From positions 1 to 15,808 of the forward strand of contig JAAYPU010000380.1 in assembly GCA_012519645.1 (NCBI GenBank): a stretch of DNA of 15,808 nucleotides, read 5' to 3'. Shown here piece after piece: positions 6,085 through 13,091 of this stretch. How positions within the stretch are numbered: the stretch's first letter is position 1; each line of letters opens with the position of its first letter. The notes beneath the pieces were generated by a model. That model was not told the DNA's origin, ran no database searches, and worked only from the letters and a program-made list of their open reading frames with translations. Made by a program: the position numbers and the translations under genes. This DNA is from Clostridiales bacterium (GTDB lineage: Bacteria; Bacillota; Clostridia; Peptostreptococcales; JAAYPU01).

Positions 6085-6165
6085 ATAAAAAACCGTGTTT
6101 CTAACAGGATGTTAGATAAGCACGCCTGAGGTATGGACGCCGATTAAGAGCGTTAGGTTTTTTAT
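6085..6165 (+). ncRNA. Candidate structured RNA or riboswitch-like leader, family unknown
   Basis: P1: ATAAAAAACC/GGTTTTTTAT, 10 perfect bp (6085-6094/6156-6165). P2: 6095-6106/6110-6123, 12 bp with a 2-nt bulge and loop GGA. P3: ACGC/GCGT (6137-6140/6150-6153) with a 9-nt loop. This makes a three-way junction. Alternatively CCTGA/TTAGG (6125-6129/6153-6157) stacks on P3 and is followed by six T, terminator-like. P1 and this form compete for GG and the T-run. It does not match a riboswitch consensus I can recall. It lies 160 bases before spoIIM; bases 6166-6303 show only AT-rich DNA. Confidence 0.35.
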
Positions 6166-6326
6166 GAGAGATTCCTTCAATTTTTTCTCAAATACGGATT
6201 TTGAACACAAAAATATATACCGAATTTTTAGTGGACAAATAGTAATAAATAACCTATGCCGAACATATTTTTATATAGGAGATTTAGAAATTGGGTAAAT
6301 CCTGAGGGGAAAGGGATGGGATACAT

Positions 6327-6956
6327 ATGAGAAACAGGGAAAAGGATATTTTTGGGGGATACTTAGGAAAAAACGGCATTGGTATTTGGATTGCAGTATT
6401 TTTTCTAATTCTGGGTATTTCAATGGGGGCTTTTACAGAAAGAATGATGCAGGCATCCCAAAAAAATGATTTATTAGAATTCGTAAACACGTATTTCAAT
6501 ATAATGCATTTAGACAGCATACCTAATACTCAAATCTTTTTAGGATCACTGCTGAACAACTTTAAACTTTTAGGTATTATATTTATTTCCGGTGTGGTAG
6601 TAATAGGCTTTCCAATAGCCTTGGCTGTATTAACATTCAGAGGTGTTGCCATTGGCTTTGCTGCAGCTTTTTTCATGGAAGAAATGAAAATAAGAGGACT
6701 TTTGCTTTCGGTTTTCTCTATACTCCCTCAAAGCATTGTATTTATACCGGCTTTTATAATTGCAGCAGCAGTATCTATTGGGTTTTCTTTTAGAATATTA
6801 TCTTCCAGAGGGAATAGAACACCCAATAATACTTATGGACATAATTTTATTTCTTATCTTGCTATTTACATTATTATTTCCATATTTATTATCATCGGAT
6901 GCTTCATTGAGTCTTATATAGGGCCTGCATTGATCAGGCTCATAATATCTTTATAA
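6327..6956 (+). CDS. spoIIM: Stage II sporulation protein M
   Basis: 209 residues, a polytopic membrane protein of the SpoIIM (DUF95) family. SpoIIM works with SpoIID and SpoIIP in the mother cell to dissolve septal peptidoglycan and drive engulfment of the forespore. Hydrophobic segments are visible at about 13-32, 72-96, 98-114, 118-152 (two segments) and 172-208. GVAIGFAAAFF and a Pro-containing PQSIVFIPAF are consistent with the family. The start ATG 6327 has AGGGGAAAGGG upstream and a GGATGGG closer in. Position between nudF and xerD matches the B. subtilis neighbourhood, which supports the assignment. A mother-cell sigma-E promoter is expected, but I found no convincing one. Confidence 0.9.
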   Translation: MRNREKDIFGGYLGKNGIGIWIAVFFLILGISMGAFTERMMQASQKNDLLEFVNTYFNIMHLDSIPNTQIFLGSLLNNFKLLGIIFISGVVVIGFPIALAVLTFRGVAIGFAAAFFMEEMKIRGLLLSVFSILPQSIVFIPAFIIAAAVSIGFSFRILSSRGNRTPNNTYGHNFISYLAIYIIISIFIIIGCFIESYIGPALIRLIISL

Positions 6957-6997
6957 TATCTTTTTGCTTTTCTCTGTTTTCTTTTTTGTGATTATTG

Positions 6998-7003
6998 TAT
7001 AAT
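6998..7003 (+). promoter_or_regulatory. Possible -10 element of xerD
   Basis: A consensus TATAAT 61 bases before the xerD start. The corresponding -35 (about 6975-6980, TGTTTT) is poor. Only the -10 is supported. Confidence 0.3.
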
Positions 7004-7063
7004 AAAAATAAATATTGCCTATTGTTTTTATATGATAGACAACTTGAAGGCAGGGGAAAAGAG

Positions 7064-7951
7064 ATGGACAGCATTCTAAGCAATTATATAAATTATTTAA
7101 AATCCGAAAAAGAATTATCGGAGAATTCTCTCAGCGCCTATAAAAGAGACATAAGTAATTTTTTAGCTTTCCTGAAAGAAAAATACGGTTTGAATTTAAA
7201 TGAAATAAGCAAGACAATCATCATTTCTTACATATTAAAACTAAAAAATCAGGAAAAATCTTCTTCTACTATTTCCAGAAATATTGCATCGATTAGGTCC
7301 TTTTGCGGGTATCTTATATTTAAAGGTATTTTAAGCAACGATCCTACAGTCAGTATAGATTCGCCTAAAATCCAAAAGAAAAAACCTGAATACTTAACAC
7401 TGGAAGAAGTGGAATTGCTATTAAATCTGCCTGATGATTCTATAAAGGGTTTGAGGGATAAGGCTATATTAGAAGTCCTTTATGCGACTGGAGTACGTGT
7501 TTCAGAGCTTGTGGATTTTACATTGGAAGATGTAAACGTAAAGATGGGTTTTGTAGCATGCAACGGCGAACATGGAAAAGCCCGAATTATCCCCCTTGGC
7601 AGTATTTCCAGAAAGGCACTTTCACGATATTTGGATGAAAGCCGAAAAGTATTTATAAATAACAATTCGGAAGAAAAAGCCCTTTTTGTTAACTACAACG
7701 GTGAAAGGCTGACACGCCAAGGGCTATGGAAGATAATTAAGTATTATACTAAGAAGTCCGGCATTCAGAAGCAAATAACTCCTCAGATTTTACGCCATTC
7801 TTTCGCAGTGCATCTTGTTCAAAACGGTGCTGACTTAAAATCTGTGCAGGAATTGCTGGGACATGCCGATATTTCTACGACTCAGATATATTCAGAGGTT
7901 ATTAAAAACAGGATCAAAGAGGTTTATGACAAAGCACATCCAAGAGCGTAA
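7064..7951 (+). CDS. xerD: Tyrosine recombinase XerD
   Basis: 295 residues, the normal XerC/D length. The N-terminal SAM-like core-binding domain is about 1-90 and the catalytic domain about 105-285. XerD with its partner resolves chromosome dimers at dif. Active-site residues seen: Arg145 (ATGVRVSEL), Lys172 (HGKARIIPLG), Arg244 (LRHSFAVHL), His267 (LLGHADISTTQIY) and nucleophile Tyr276. The position normally held by the first His of HxLRH is Gln241 here (TPQILRH), a notable change. The frame is open upstream to 6995, but ATG 7064 has AGGGG (7052-7056) at 7 nt and a typical N-terminus (MDSILSNYINYLK). Synteny next to deoB is the conserved arrangement, so XerD is preferred over a mobile-element integrase. 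Confidence 0.92.
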   Translation: MDSILSNYINYLKSEKELSENSLSAYKRDISNFLAFLKEKYGLNLNEISKTIIISYILKLKNQEKSSSTISRNIASIRSFCGYLIFKGILSNDPTVSIDSPKIQKKKPEYLTLEEVELLLNLPDDSIKGLRDKAILEVLYATGVRVSELVDFTLEDVNVKMGFVACNGEHGKARIIPLGSISRKALSRYLDESRKVFINNNSEEKALFVNYNGERLTRQGLWKIIKYYTKKSGIQKQITPQILRHSFAVHLVQNGADLKSVQELLGHADISTTQIYSEVIKNRIKEVYDKAHPRA

Positions 7952-7954
7952 CTG

Positions 7955-7987
7955 GGGTCTCAGATGTCAGGTCTCTGGTCTCGGGTG
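7955..7987 (+). repeat. GGTCTCAGG-type repeat directly after xerD
   Basis: Degenerate copies of GGTCTCAG, TGTCAGG and GGTCTCTGG begin four bases after the xerD stop. Same strand and motif as the copies at 7-38 and 4268-4297. Confidence 0.75.
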
Positions 7988-8011
7988 TTGAACTGAAAAC
8001 TGATTCTTAGC

Positions 8012-8092
8012 TCGCCCTATTTGTGAAACAAATAGTTGGCGAACTTATGCAAGGAAATCATGAATTTTATTCATAGATTTCTACTGCCAACT
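8012..8092 (+). other. Foldable deoB leader segment with two competing pairings
   Basis: Hairpin CTATTTGT/ACAAATAG with loop GAA (8017-8024/8028-8035), extended after a 2-nt bulge by TCGCC/GGCGA (8012-8016/8038-8042). A second hairpin GAAATC-ATGAAT/ATTCAT-A-GATTTC (8054-8065/8069-8081). AGTTGGC (8034-8040) can instead pair with GCCAACT (8086-8092), enclosing the second hairpin and breaking the first. No ligand-binding family is recognised. Confidence 0.5.
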
Positions 8093-8104
8093 GAAAGATA
8101 ATGT

Positions 8105-8184
8105 AGAAATTTTGCCTTAAGGCAAAATTTCTTCCTTAAATCATAAATCTTAAATCATAAATCATAAATCTTGTGCGAAGCACG
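8105..8184 (+). repeat. Composite intergenic element E: 28-nt palindrome, TAAATC repeats, GAA hairpin
   Basis: A perfect 28-nt palindrome (8105-8132, half-site AGAAATTTTGCCTT), then TTAAATCATAAATC-like repeats (8136-8170), then a hairpin GTGC/GCAC with loop GAA (8173-8176/8180-8183, extended by a T-G pair 8172/8184). The hairpin abuts the deoB ribosome binding site GGAAAGG (8184-8190). Same module order as element C and inverted element D. Confidence 0.85.
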
Positions 8185-8197
8185 GAAAGGTGATAGT

Positions 8198-9364
8198 GTG
8201 AAACGTGTTATTTTGATAGTATTGGATAGTATAGGAATTGGTGCGTTGCCGGATGCTGATAAATACGGTGATGCCGGAGCAAACACTTTGAATCATATAG
8301 CTCAAATTTGTGGCGGGATAAATATCCCAAACTTATCCGGATTAGGTATCGGCAATATTGAAGGTCTGGACAATATAGAAAAGGCTGATGAGCCGACAGC
8401 GTCTTTCGGTCGGGCTAAAGAGATGTCCTCCGGTAAAGATACTACCACGGGACATTGGGAGATGATGGGACTTTTTTTGGAAAAACCATTTAAAACCTTC
8501 CATGAAGGTTTTCCGAGGGATTTCATAGAAGCTTTTTCTAATAAAATAGGAAGAAAAGTTATCGGCAATTATCCTGCTTCCGGTACGGAGATAATTAAGG
8601 AATTGGGAAAAGAGCATGAAGAAACCGGAGCTATAATAGTATACACTTCTGCTGACAGCGTTTTTCAAATTGCGGCACATGAAGAGGTCGTCCCGTTAGA
8701 AGAATTATATAATATTTGTGCTGTTGCAAGGGAAATGCTTACGGGAGATTTACAGGTAGCTCGGGTCATTGCGCGCCCATTTACAGGAAAGGAAGGCAAT
8801 TATACCCGAACTTCAAACAGGAGAGATTTTTCTATTTCGCCGTTTTCAGACACGGTATTGGATTTTATAAAAGATAAAGAGTTGGAAGTTAAAGCTGTCG
8901 GTAAAATTGAAGATATATTCAATAAAAAAGGTATTACAGAGGCAGTACATACAGAAAACAATATGGATGGTGTGGATAAAACATTAGATTATATGGAAAA
9001 GAATTTTGAAGGATTAATATTTACCAATCTCGTAGATTTTGATTCAAAGTATGGCCATAGAAGAAATCCGGAAGGTTATAAACAGGCTATAGAAGAATTT
9101 GATGACAGACTGCCCGAAATAATCCATGCTTTGAGGGATGAAGATATATTGATCATAACTGCGGATCACGGAAATGATCCGACCTATATAGGAACTGATC
9201 ATACCAGGGAATATATACCTGTATTAGTATACGGAGAATATATCAAAAATGGTGTTGACATTGGAACTTTAGAAACCTTTGCGGATATAGGTGCTACAAT
9301 AGCGGATTATTTAAATGCCGGAATGCCTGAGTATGGGAAAAGCTTTCTGAATAAAATTCTGTAA
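8198..9364 (+). CDS. deoB: Phosphopentomutase
   Basis: 388 residues, normal for DeoB (called drm in B. subtilis). It interconverts ribose-1-phosphate or deoxyribose-1-phosphate and the 5-phosphate, linking nucleoside breakdown to central metabolism. Alkaline-phosphatase-superfamily motifs: VLDSIGIGALPDA with metal-binding Asp10; GKDTTTGHWEM (79-89) containing the phosphorylated Thr; and C-terminal metal ligands in ITADHGNDP and GTDHTREY. The frame opens upstream at TTG 8171, but GTG 8198 (MKRVILIVLD) has GGAAAGG at 7 nt and the family N-terminus, so it is chosen. pdp follows after 21 bases, which indicates an operon. A repeat-derived GAA hairpin touches the ribosome binding site. Confidence 0.97.
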   Translation: MKRVILIVLDSIGIGALPDADKYGDAGANTLNHIAQICGGINIPNLSGLGIGNIEGLDNIEKADEPTASFGRAKEMSSGKDTTTGHWEMMGLFLEKPFKTFHEGFPRDFIEAFSNKIGRKVIGNYPASGTEIIKELGKEHEETGAIIVYTSADSVFQIAAHEEVVPLEELYNICAVAREMLTGDLQVARVIARPFTGKEGNYTRTSNRRDFSISPFSDTVLDFIKDKELEVKAVGKIEDIFNKKGITEAVHTENNMDGVDKTLDYMEKNFEGLIFTNLVDFDSKYGHRRNPEGYKQAIEEFDDRLPEIIHALRDEDILIITADHGNDPTYIGTDHTREYIPVLVYGEYIKNGVDIGTLETFADIGATIADYLNAGMPEYGKSFLNKIL

Positions 9365-9385
9365 ATAGGTTGGGAAGTGTGAAAT

Positions 9386-10714
9386 ATGATAACTATGTAC
9401 GACATTATTCATAATAAAAGAGAAGGCAAAGAATTATCAAAGGATGAAATCGATTTTTTTGTAAATGGTTATGTTAAGGATGAGATACCTGATTATCAAG
9501 CTTCAGCATTACTGATGGCTATATATTTTAAAGGATTATCAAAAAAAGAAACATTTCTTTTGACTGATGCCATGAGATGTTCAGGTGACATCGTAGATTT
9601 GTCATCTATTCCGGGAGTAAAAGTCGATAAACACAGTACCGGAGGGGTAGGGGATAAAACAACATTGATAGTCGGACCATTAGCAGCCTCTTGCGGTATT
9701 TCCGTGGCAAAAATGTCCGGCAGGGGTTTAGGATTTACAGGAGGCACTATTGATAAATTAGAAGCTATCCCGGGATTTAAGACTTCGATTACATCGCAGG
9801 ACTTTATAAAAACGGTAAAAACGATAGGAATGTCCGTAATAGGGCAGACAGCACATATTGCACCTGCAGATAAGAAGCTTTATGCTTTACGAGATGTGAC
9901 GGCAACTGTTGAAAATATTGGATTAATATCCGGCAGCATTATGAGTAAAAAGCTGGCGGCAGGAAGCGATGCTATTGTTCTGGATGTTAAATGTGGCAGC
10001 GGAGCATTTATGAAGGATTTTGAAAGTGCATTGATTTTAGCTGAATATATGGTAGAAATCGGCTGCAATGCCGGCAAGAAAACAGCAGCCTTGATAACGG
10101 ATATGAATCAACCTTTAGGTTATGCTGTTGGAAATGCGTTAGAGGTAAAAGAGGCAATAGAAGTGCTTAAAAATAATGGGCCAAAGGATTTGACCGAATT
10201 ATCGCTGCAGCTTGCAGCACACATGGTTTATTTAGGAGAAAAAGCTGCAACTATTGAAGAAGCGTATCAGATGGTAAGAAATCATTTGGAAAATGGTGCT
10301 GCTTTGGATAAGTTTTCTCAATTTGTTAAAGCACAGGGTGGCAATAATAATGTTATTGACGATTATTCAATACTGCCAGCAGCATCCTTTAAATTGCCTG
10401 TTAAAGCTTTTCAGGATGGTTTTATTGAAAAAATTCATGCAGAAAGTATAGGTAAAGCTGCGCTTTTAACAGGAGCAGGTCGTAAAAAAAAGGAAGATTA
10501 CATTGATTTATCAGCTGGAATCATTTTAAATAAAAAAATCGGAGAAAAGGTTTCAAAAGGAGACATTTTAGCAGAAATACATGGAAATAATTTAGATAGT
10601 ATCAATGAAGCGGAGATGATTGTAAAAGATGCATATAGCATCAGTCATATAAAACCGATGGTCGAAAAACTTGTAAAAGCGTTAGTAACAATTAATAATG
10701 TGAAAATATACTAA
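9386..10714 (+). CDS. pdp: Pyrimidine-nucleoside phosphorylase
   Basis: 442 residues, usual for the DeoA/Pdp family. It phosphorolyses uridine and thymidine to base plus (deoxy)ribose-1-phosphate. Domains in order: N-terminal helical domain with KREGKELSKDEIDFF; phosphate-binding KHSTGGVGDKTTL (82-94); the family signature SGRGLGFTGGTIDKLE (111-126); and a C-terminal alpha/beta domain with GRKKKEDYIDLSAGI. ATG 9386 has GGGAAG (9372-9377) at 8 nt; ATG 9395 would also give a plausible protein. In B. subtilis the gene between drm and dacF is the purine phosphorylase pupG; here it is the pyrimidine enzyme, whose product feeds DeoB directly. The family is clear; uridine versus thymidine preference cannot be read from sequence. 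Confidence 0.95.
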   Translation: MITMYDIIHNKREGKELSKDEIDFFVNGYVKDEIPDYQASALLMAIYFKGLSKKETFLLTDAMRCSGDIVDLSSIPGVKVDKHSTGGVGDKTTLIVGPLAASCGISVAKMSGRGLGFTGGTIDKLEAIPGFKTSITSQDFIKTVKTIGMSVIGQTAHIAPADKKLYALRDVTATVENIGLISGSIMSKKLAAGSDAIVLDVKCGSGAFMKDFESALILAEYMVEIGCNAGKKTAALITDMNQPLGYAVGNALEVKEAIEVLKNNGPKDLTELSLQLAAHMVYLGEKAATIEEAYQMVRNHLENGAALDKFSQFVKAQGGNNNVIDDYSILPAASFKLPVKAFQDGFIEKIHAESIGKAALLTGAGRKKKEDYIDLSAGIILNKKIGEKVSKGDILAEIHGNNLDSINEAEMIVKDAYSISHIKPMVEKLVKALVTINNVKIY

Positions 10715-10743
10715 TTTTTCCTTATTGTACAGCTTTCTTTTCA

Positions 10744-10772
10744 GAATATACGTATATGAACGGGAGAGAATA
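10744..10772 (+). promoter_or_regulatory. Candidate sigma-F/sigma-G promoter of dacF
   Basis: The -10 is GGAGAGAATA (10763-10772), a full match to the sigma-F form GGnRAnAnTw. The -35 is GAATA (10744-10748), which fits the sigma-G form GmATR and four of five bases of sigma-F GywTA. The spacer is 14 nt. B. subtilis dacF is a forespore sigma-F gene. A 12-nt palindrome ATATACGTATAT (10746-10757) overlaps it. The transcript would start very close to the ribosome binding site (10781-10787). Confidence 0.4.
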
Positions 10773-10794
10773 AAATAAAAAAGGAGGCTGTAAA

Positions 10795-11964
10795 ATGTTT
10801 ACTAATAAAATGTTATTTGTTCGTTTTATGATTATATTCATATTTGTGTCACTTTTTTGTACCCCTGTTTTTGCAGCAGAATTTGATATAAATGCAAAAT
10901 CAGCGATTTTAGTAGATGCCAATAGTGGGCAAGTAATATATGAAAAAAATCCGCATGAAAAGCTGCCTATAGCCAGTGTGACAAAGGTAATGACCATGCT
11001 GTTGACAATGGAAGCCCTCGAAAGAAAACAGGTAAATTTATCGGATATGGTAAATATAAGCAGTCGTGCGGCAAGTATGGGAGGGAGCCAGCTGTATATG
11101 GAAGAAGGGGAACAGCAGTCCCTGGAAACCCTTATGAAAGGCATAGCAATATGCTCGGCAAATGATGCCTGTGTGGCTGTGGCAGAATATATCGGAGGTT
11201 CGGAAGAATTATTTGTACAGAATATGAATAAACGTGCTGCCGAATTAGGTATGCTGAATTCAAATTTTATTAATACAAACGGACTTCCTGTTGAAGGGCA
11301 TTATAGTACCGCTTATGACGTTTCATTAATGTCAAGAGAATTGTTAAAACATAATAAAATCCATGAATGGCTTACTGTTTGGATGACTACAATAACCGTT
11401 GGTCTGCCAACCAAAAAACAAACGCAGCTTGAAATCACCAATACCAACCGATTAATTAAGACATATCCCGGTGCAAATGGTATAAAAACAGGATACACCG
11501 GAGAAGCGGGATACTGCCTTTCAGCTTCGGCTACCAGAGGTAACATGACTTTGGTTTCAGTTGTTTTAGGTGCACCGAGCACTAATATAAGATTTTCGGA
11601 GTCTGCAAAGCTATTGGATTATGGATTCGCGGTTTATGACAGTATAAATATTGCTTCACAAAACCAAATCATAGGGAAGGTGAAAGTGGATAAAGGAAAA
11701 GTAGATCATGTAAATGCCGTTACTAAGGAAAATGTCAGTGTATTAATTAAAAAGGATGAAAAGCAGAATATTCGGAAAGAAATAATACTTAAAGAGAATG
11801 TTTCCGCACCGGTAAAAAAAGGGGAAGCATTGGGCGAGATAGTGATTTATAAGGATGAAAAAATAATAAAAAGATATCCGTTGGTAAGTGATGAGGACGT
11901 TGAAAAAGCAGGGATCCTGACACTGTATTATAAATTATTCAAAAGTATTACTGCCAACAACTAA
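10795..11964 (+). CDS. dacF: D-alanyl-D-alanine carboxypeptidase (penicillin-binding protein, DacF type)
   Basis: 389 residues. It trims the terminal D-Ala from peptidoglycan pentapeptides outside the membrane. An N-terminal signal peptide has hydrophobic core 9-22 and probable cleavage after PVFA (27). The peptidase S11 active site is complete: S61-V-T-K64, S121-A-N123 and K231-T-G233. The C-terminal domain (about 285-380), rich in Lys/Val, resembles the PBP5 C-terminal domain and probably anchors or orients the enzyme; the end is not clearly an amphipathic helix. Start ATG 10795 follows AAGGAGG (10781-10787). The deoB-pdp-dacF position and the candidate forespore promoter favour DacF over other S11 paralogues. 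Normally spoIIAA-spoIIAB-sigF follows; here a terminator and an unrelated islet follow. Confidence 0.92.
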   Translation: MFTNKMLFVRFMIIFIFVSLFCTPVFAAEFDINAKSAILVDANSGQVIYEKNPHEKLPIASVTKVMTMLLTMEALERKQVNLSDMVNISSRAASMGGSQLYMEEGEQQSLETLMKGIAICSANDACVAVAEYIGGSEELFVQNMNKRAAELGMLNSNFINTNGLPVEGHYSTAYDVSLMSRELLKHNKIHEWLTVWMTTITVGLPTKKQTQLEITNTNRLIKTYPGANGIKTGYTGEAGYCLSASATRGNMTLVSVVLGAPSTNIRFSESAKLLDYGFAVYDSINIASQNQIIGKVKVDKGKVDHVNAVTKENVSVLIKKDEKQNIRKEIILKENVSAPVKKGEALGEIVIYKDEKIIKRYPLVSDEDVEKAGILTLYYKLFKSITANN

Positions 11965-11977
11965 ATATCGTTTTCTA

Positions 11978-12008
11978 AAGAGGATTAATACTTAATCCTC
12001 TTATTTTA
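11978..12008 (+). terminator. Terminator after dacF
   Basis: Perfect 11-bp stem AAGAGGATTAA/TTAATCCTCTT (11978-11988/11992-12002), loop TAC, followed by the T-rich ATTTTAAT. It separates dacF from the downstream islet. Symmetry could let it act on both strands. Confidence 0.75.
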
Positions 12009-12059
12009 ATATTAGATATTTGGTTTATTAAATTATTAACATAAAAATTTCAAAAATAG

Positions 12060-12090
12060 TTGACACTCCAGAGATGGGAGAGTTTATACT
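12060..12090 (+). promoter_or_regulatory. MerR-type promoter with 19-bp spacer and internal operator
   Basis: TTGACA (12060-12065) and TATACT (12085-12090) are separated by 19 bp. Within and overlapping the spacer is the dyad ACACTCC/GGAGAGT (12063-12069/12077-12083), six of seven positions complementary. An over-long 19-bp spacer filled by a dyad is the hallmark of MerR-family activated promoters. A BmrR-like MerR gene lies 1 kb downstream on the same strand, so autoregulation of the islet is likely. Confidence 0.65.
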
Positions 12091-12092
12091 AA

Positions 12093-13040
12093 TATTATGA
12101 TTTACTTAAAGACGGATGGTATATGCCTCCTGTTTTAAACGCTTTTGGTGCGACTGCAGCTGTAGGTAAGCTTCTTGATTTATCTGAAAGTCAGATGTTG
12201 GATGCAATAAGCTTGACCCTTTGCCAGGCAACTTGCAGCTCCGAACTCACCAACAATTCGGAATCGCCTATTAGGTCAGTCAGAGATGCTTTTGCAGCAA
12301 AAATTGGTGTCATGTCTGCTCAGCTTGCCAAACGGGGTATAATTGGTTTTAAGGAGCCCTTTGAAGGCAGCAGAGGTTTTTATCATGCTTTTGCAAGAAA
12401 TGATTGCGATTTGACAAAATTAACAGAAAAACTAGGTGAAGTTTATGAAAGTGGTAATATAAGCTTTAAACCGTGGCTAAGCTGCAGAGGAACACATCCG
12501 AATATAGACGGGATTAGGAGGATTTTATCGCAGCAGCATATTGAACCGGAAGAAATAGTTAATGTACACCTTGTAGTCAGTGCTGTAAATGCTAAACTTC
12601 TCTGTGAACCGTCGGAAGTCAAGAAAAAGCCGCAGTCTCCTATCAATGCAAAATTTAGTCTTCCTTTTACCGTAGCAATCGCACTTATTTATGGAAATGT
12701 GACTTTAGATCACTATAATGAAAAAATAATAAAAGATCCAAATGTTTTAAAATTAGCTGAAAAGGTTACCTATGAAATAGATCCATCGATGCCTAAATAC
12801 AAGTCATTACAAAGTATAACAACGATTCATACTAAAAACCAAGTGTTTTCACAGACCGTTACTGAGCCTTTGGGAAGTATGGATAATCCGATGACAGAAG
12901 AAGCACTTGTTGAAAAATTCTTGAATTGTTTAAAATATTCTGCAAAGGAATATTCAGAAGCTGAGAGCAGGGAACTGGCAGAGATGATTTTAAATATTGA
13001 TTCTTATAGAAACGTAAATGATTTAATTAAATATCTATAG
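12093..13040 (+). pseudogene. 5'-truncated MmgE/PrpD family gene
   Basis: Resembles the C-terminal two thirds of MmgE/PrpD proteins (2-methylcitrate dehydratase-like; usual length about 450). The open frame from ATG 12123 gives 305 residues, with family segments PPVLNAFGATAAVGKLL, SFKPWLSCRGTHPNID and PINAKFSLPFTVAIAL. Family-like coding continues in frame before that ATG (YYDLLKDGWYM, from 12093) up to a TAA at 12090-12092, so the 5' third is missing rather than mis-started. ATG 12123 has no good ribosome binding site. The break lies immediately after the -10 of the MerR-type promoter. The rest shows no stop or frameshift, so the loss may be recent or a domain may still be expressed. The original substrate cannot be stated. 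Confidence 0.75.
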
Positions 13041-13091
13041 ATTATTATTTTGTAAAAAGAAAATGTTTCTTTACTTAGAAGAGGTAATAAG

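Noticed and set aside
6235..6326. Sigma-E promoter for spoIIM (ACATATTT near 6258)
   Set aside because: The -35-like sequence has no acceptable CATACAnT-type -10 at the right distance.
6995..7063. Upstream start giving a longer XerD
   Set aside because: The extra 23 residues do not look like XerD and overlap a TATAAT box; ATG 7064 has a good ribosome binding site.
8171..8197. Upstream TTG start adding nine residues to deoB
   Set aside because: No ribosome binding site before 8171, the added codons come from the repeat hairpin, and GTG 8198 has a well-placed GGAAAGG and the family N-terminus.
8342..8680. Long minus-strand open frame opposite deoB
   Set aside because: It lies wholly within a clear gene, has no ribosome binding site or recognisable protein features, and mirrors codon bias of the + strand frame; the same holds for minus-strand frames opposite purB and dacF.
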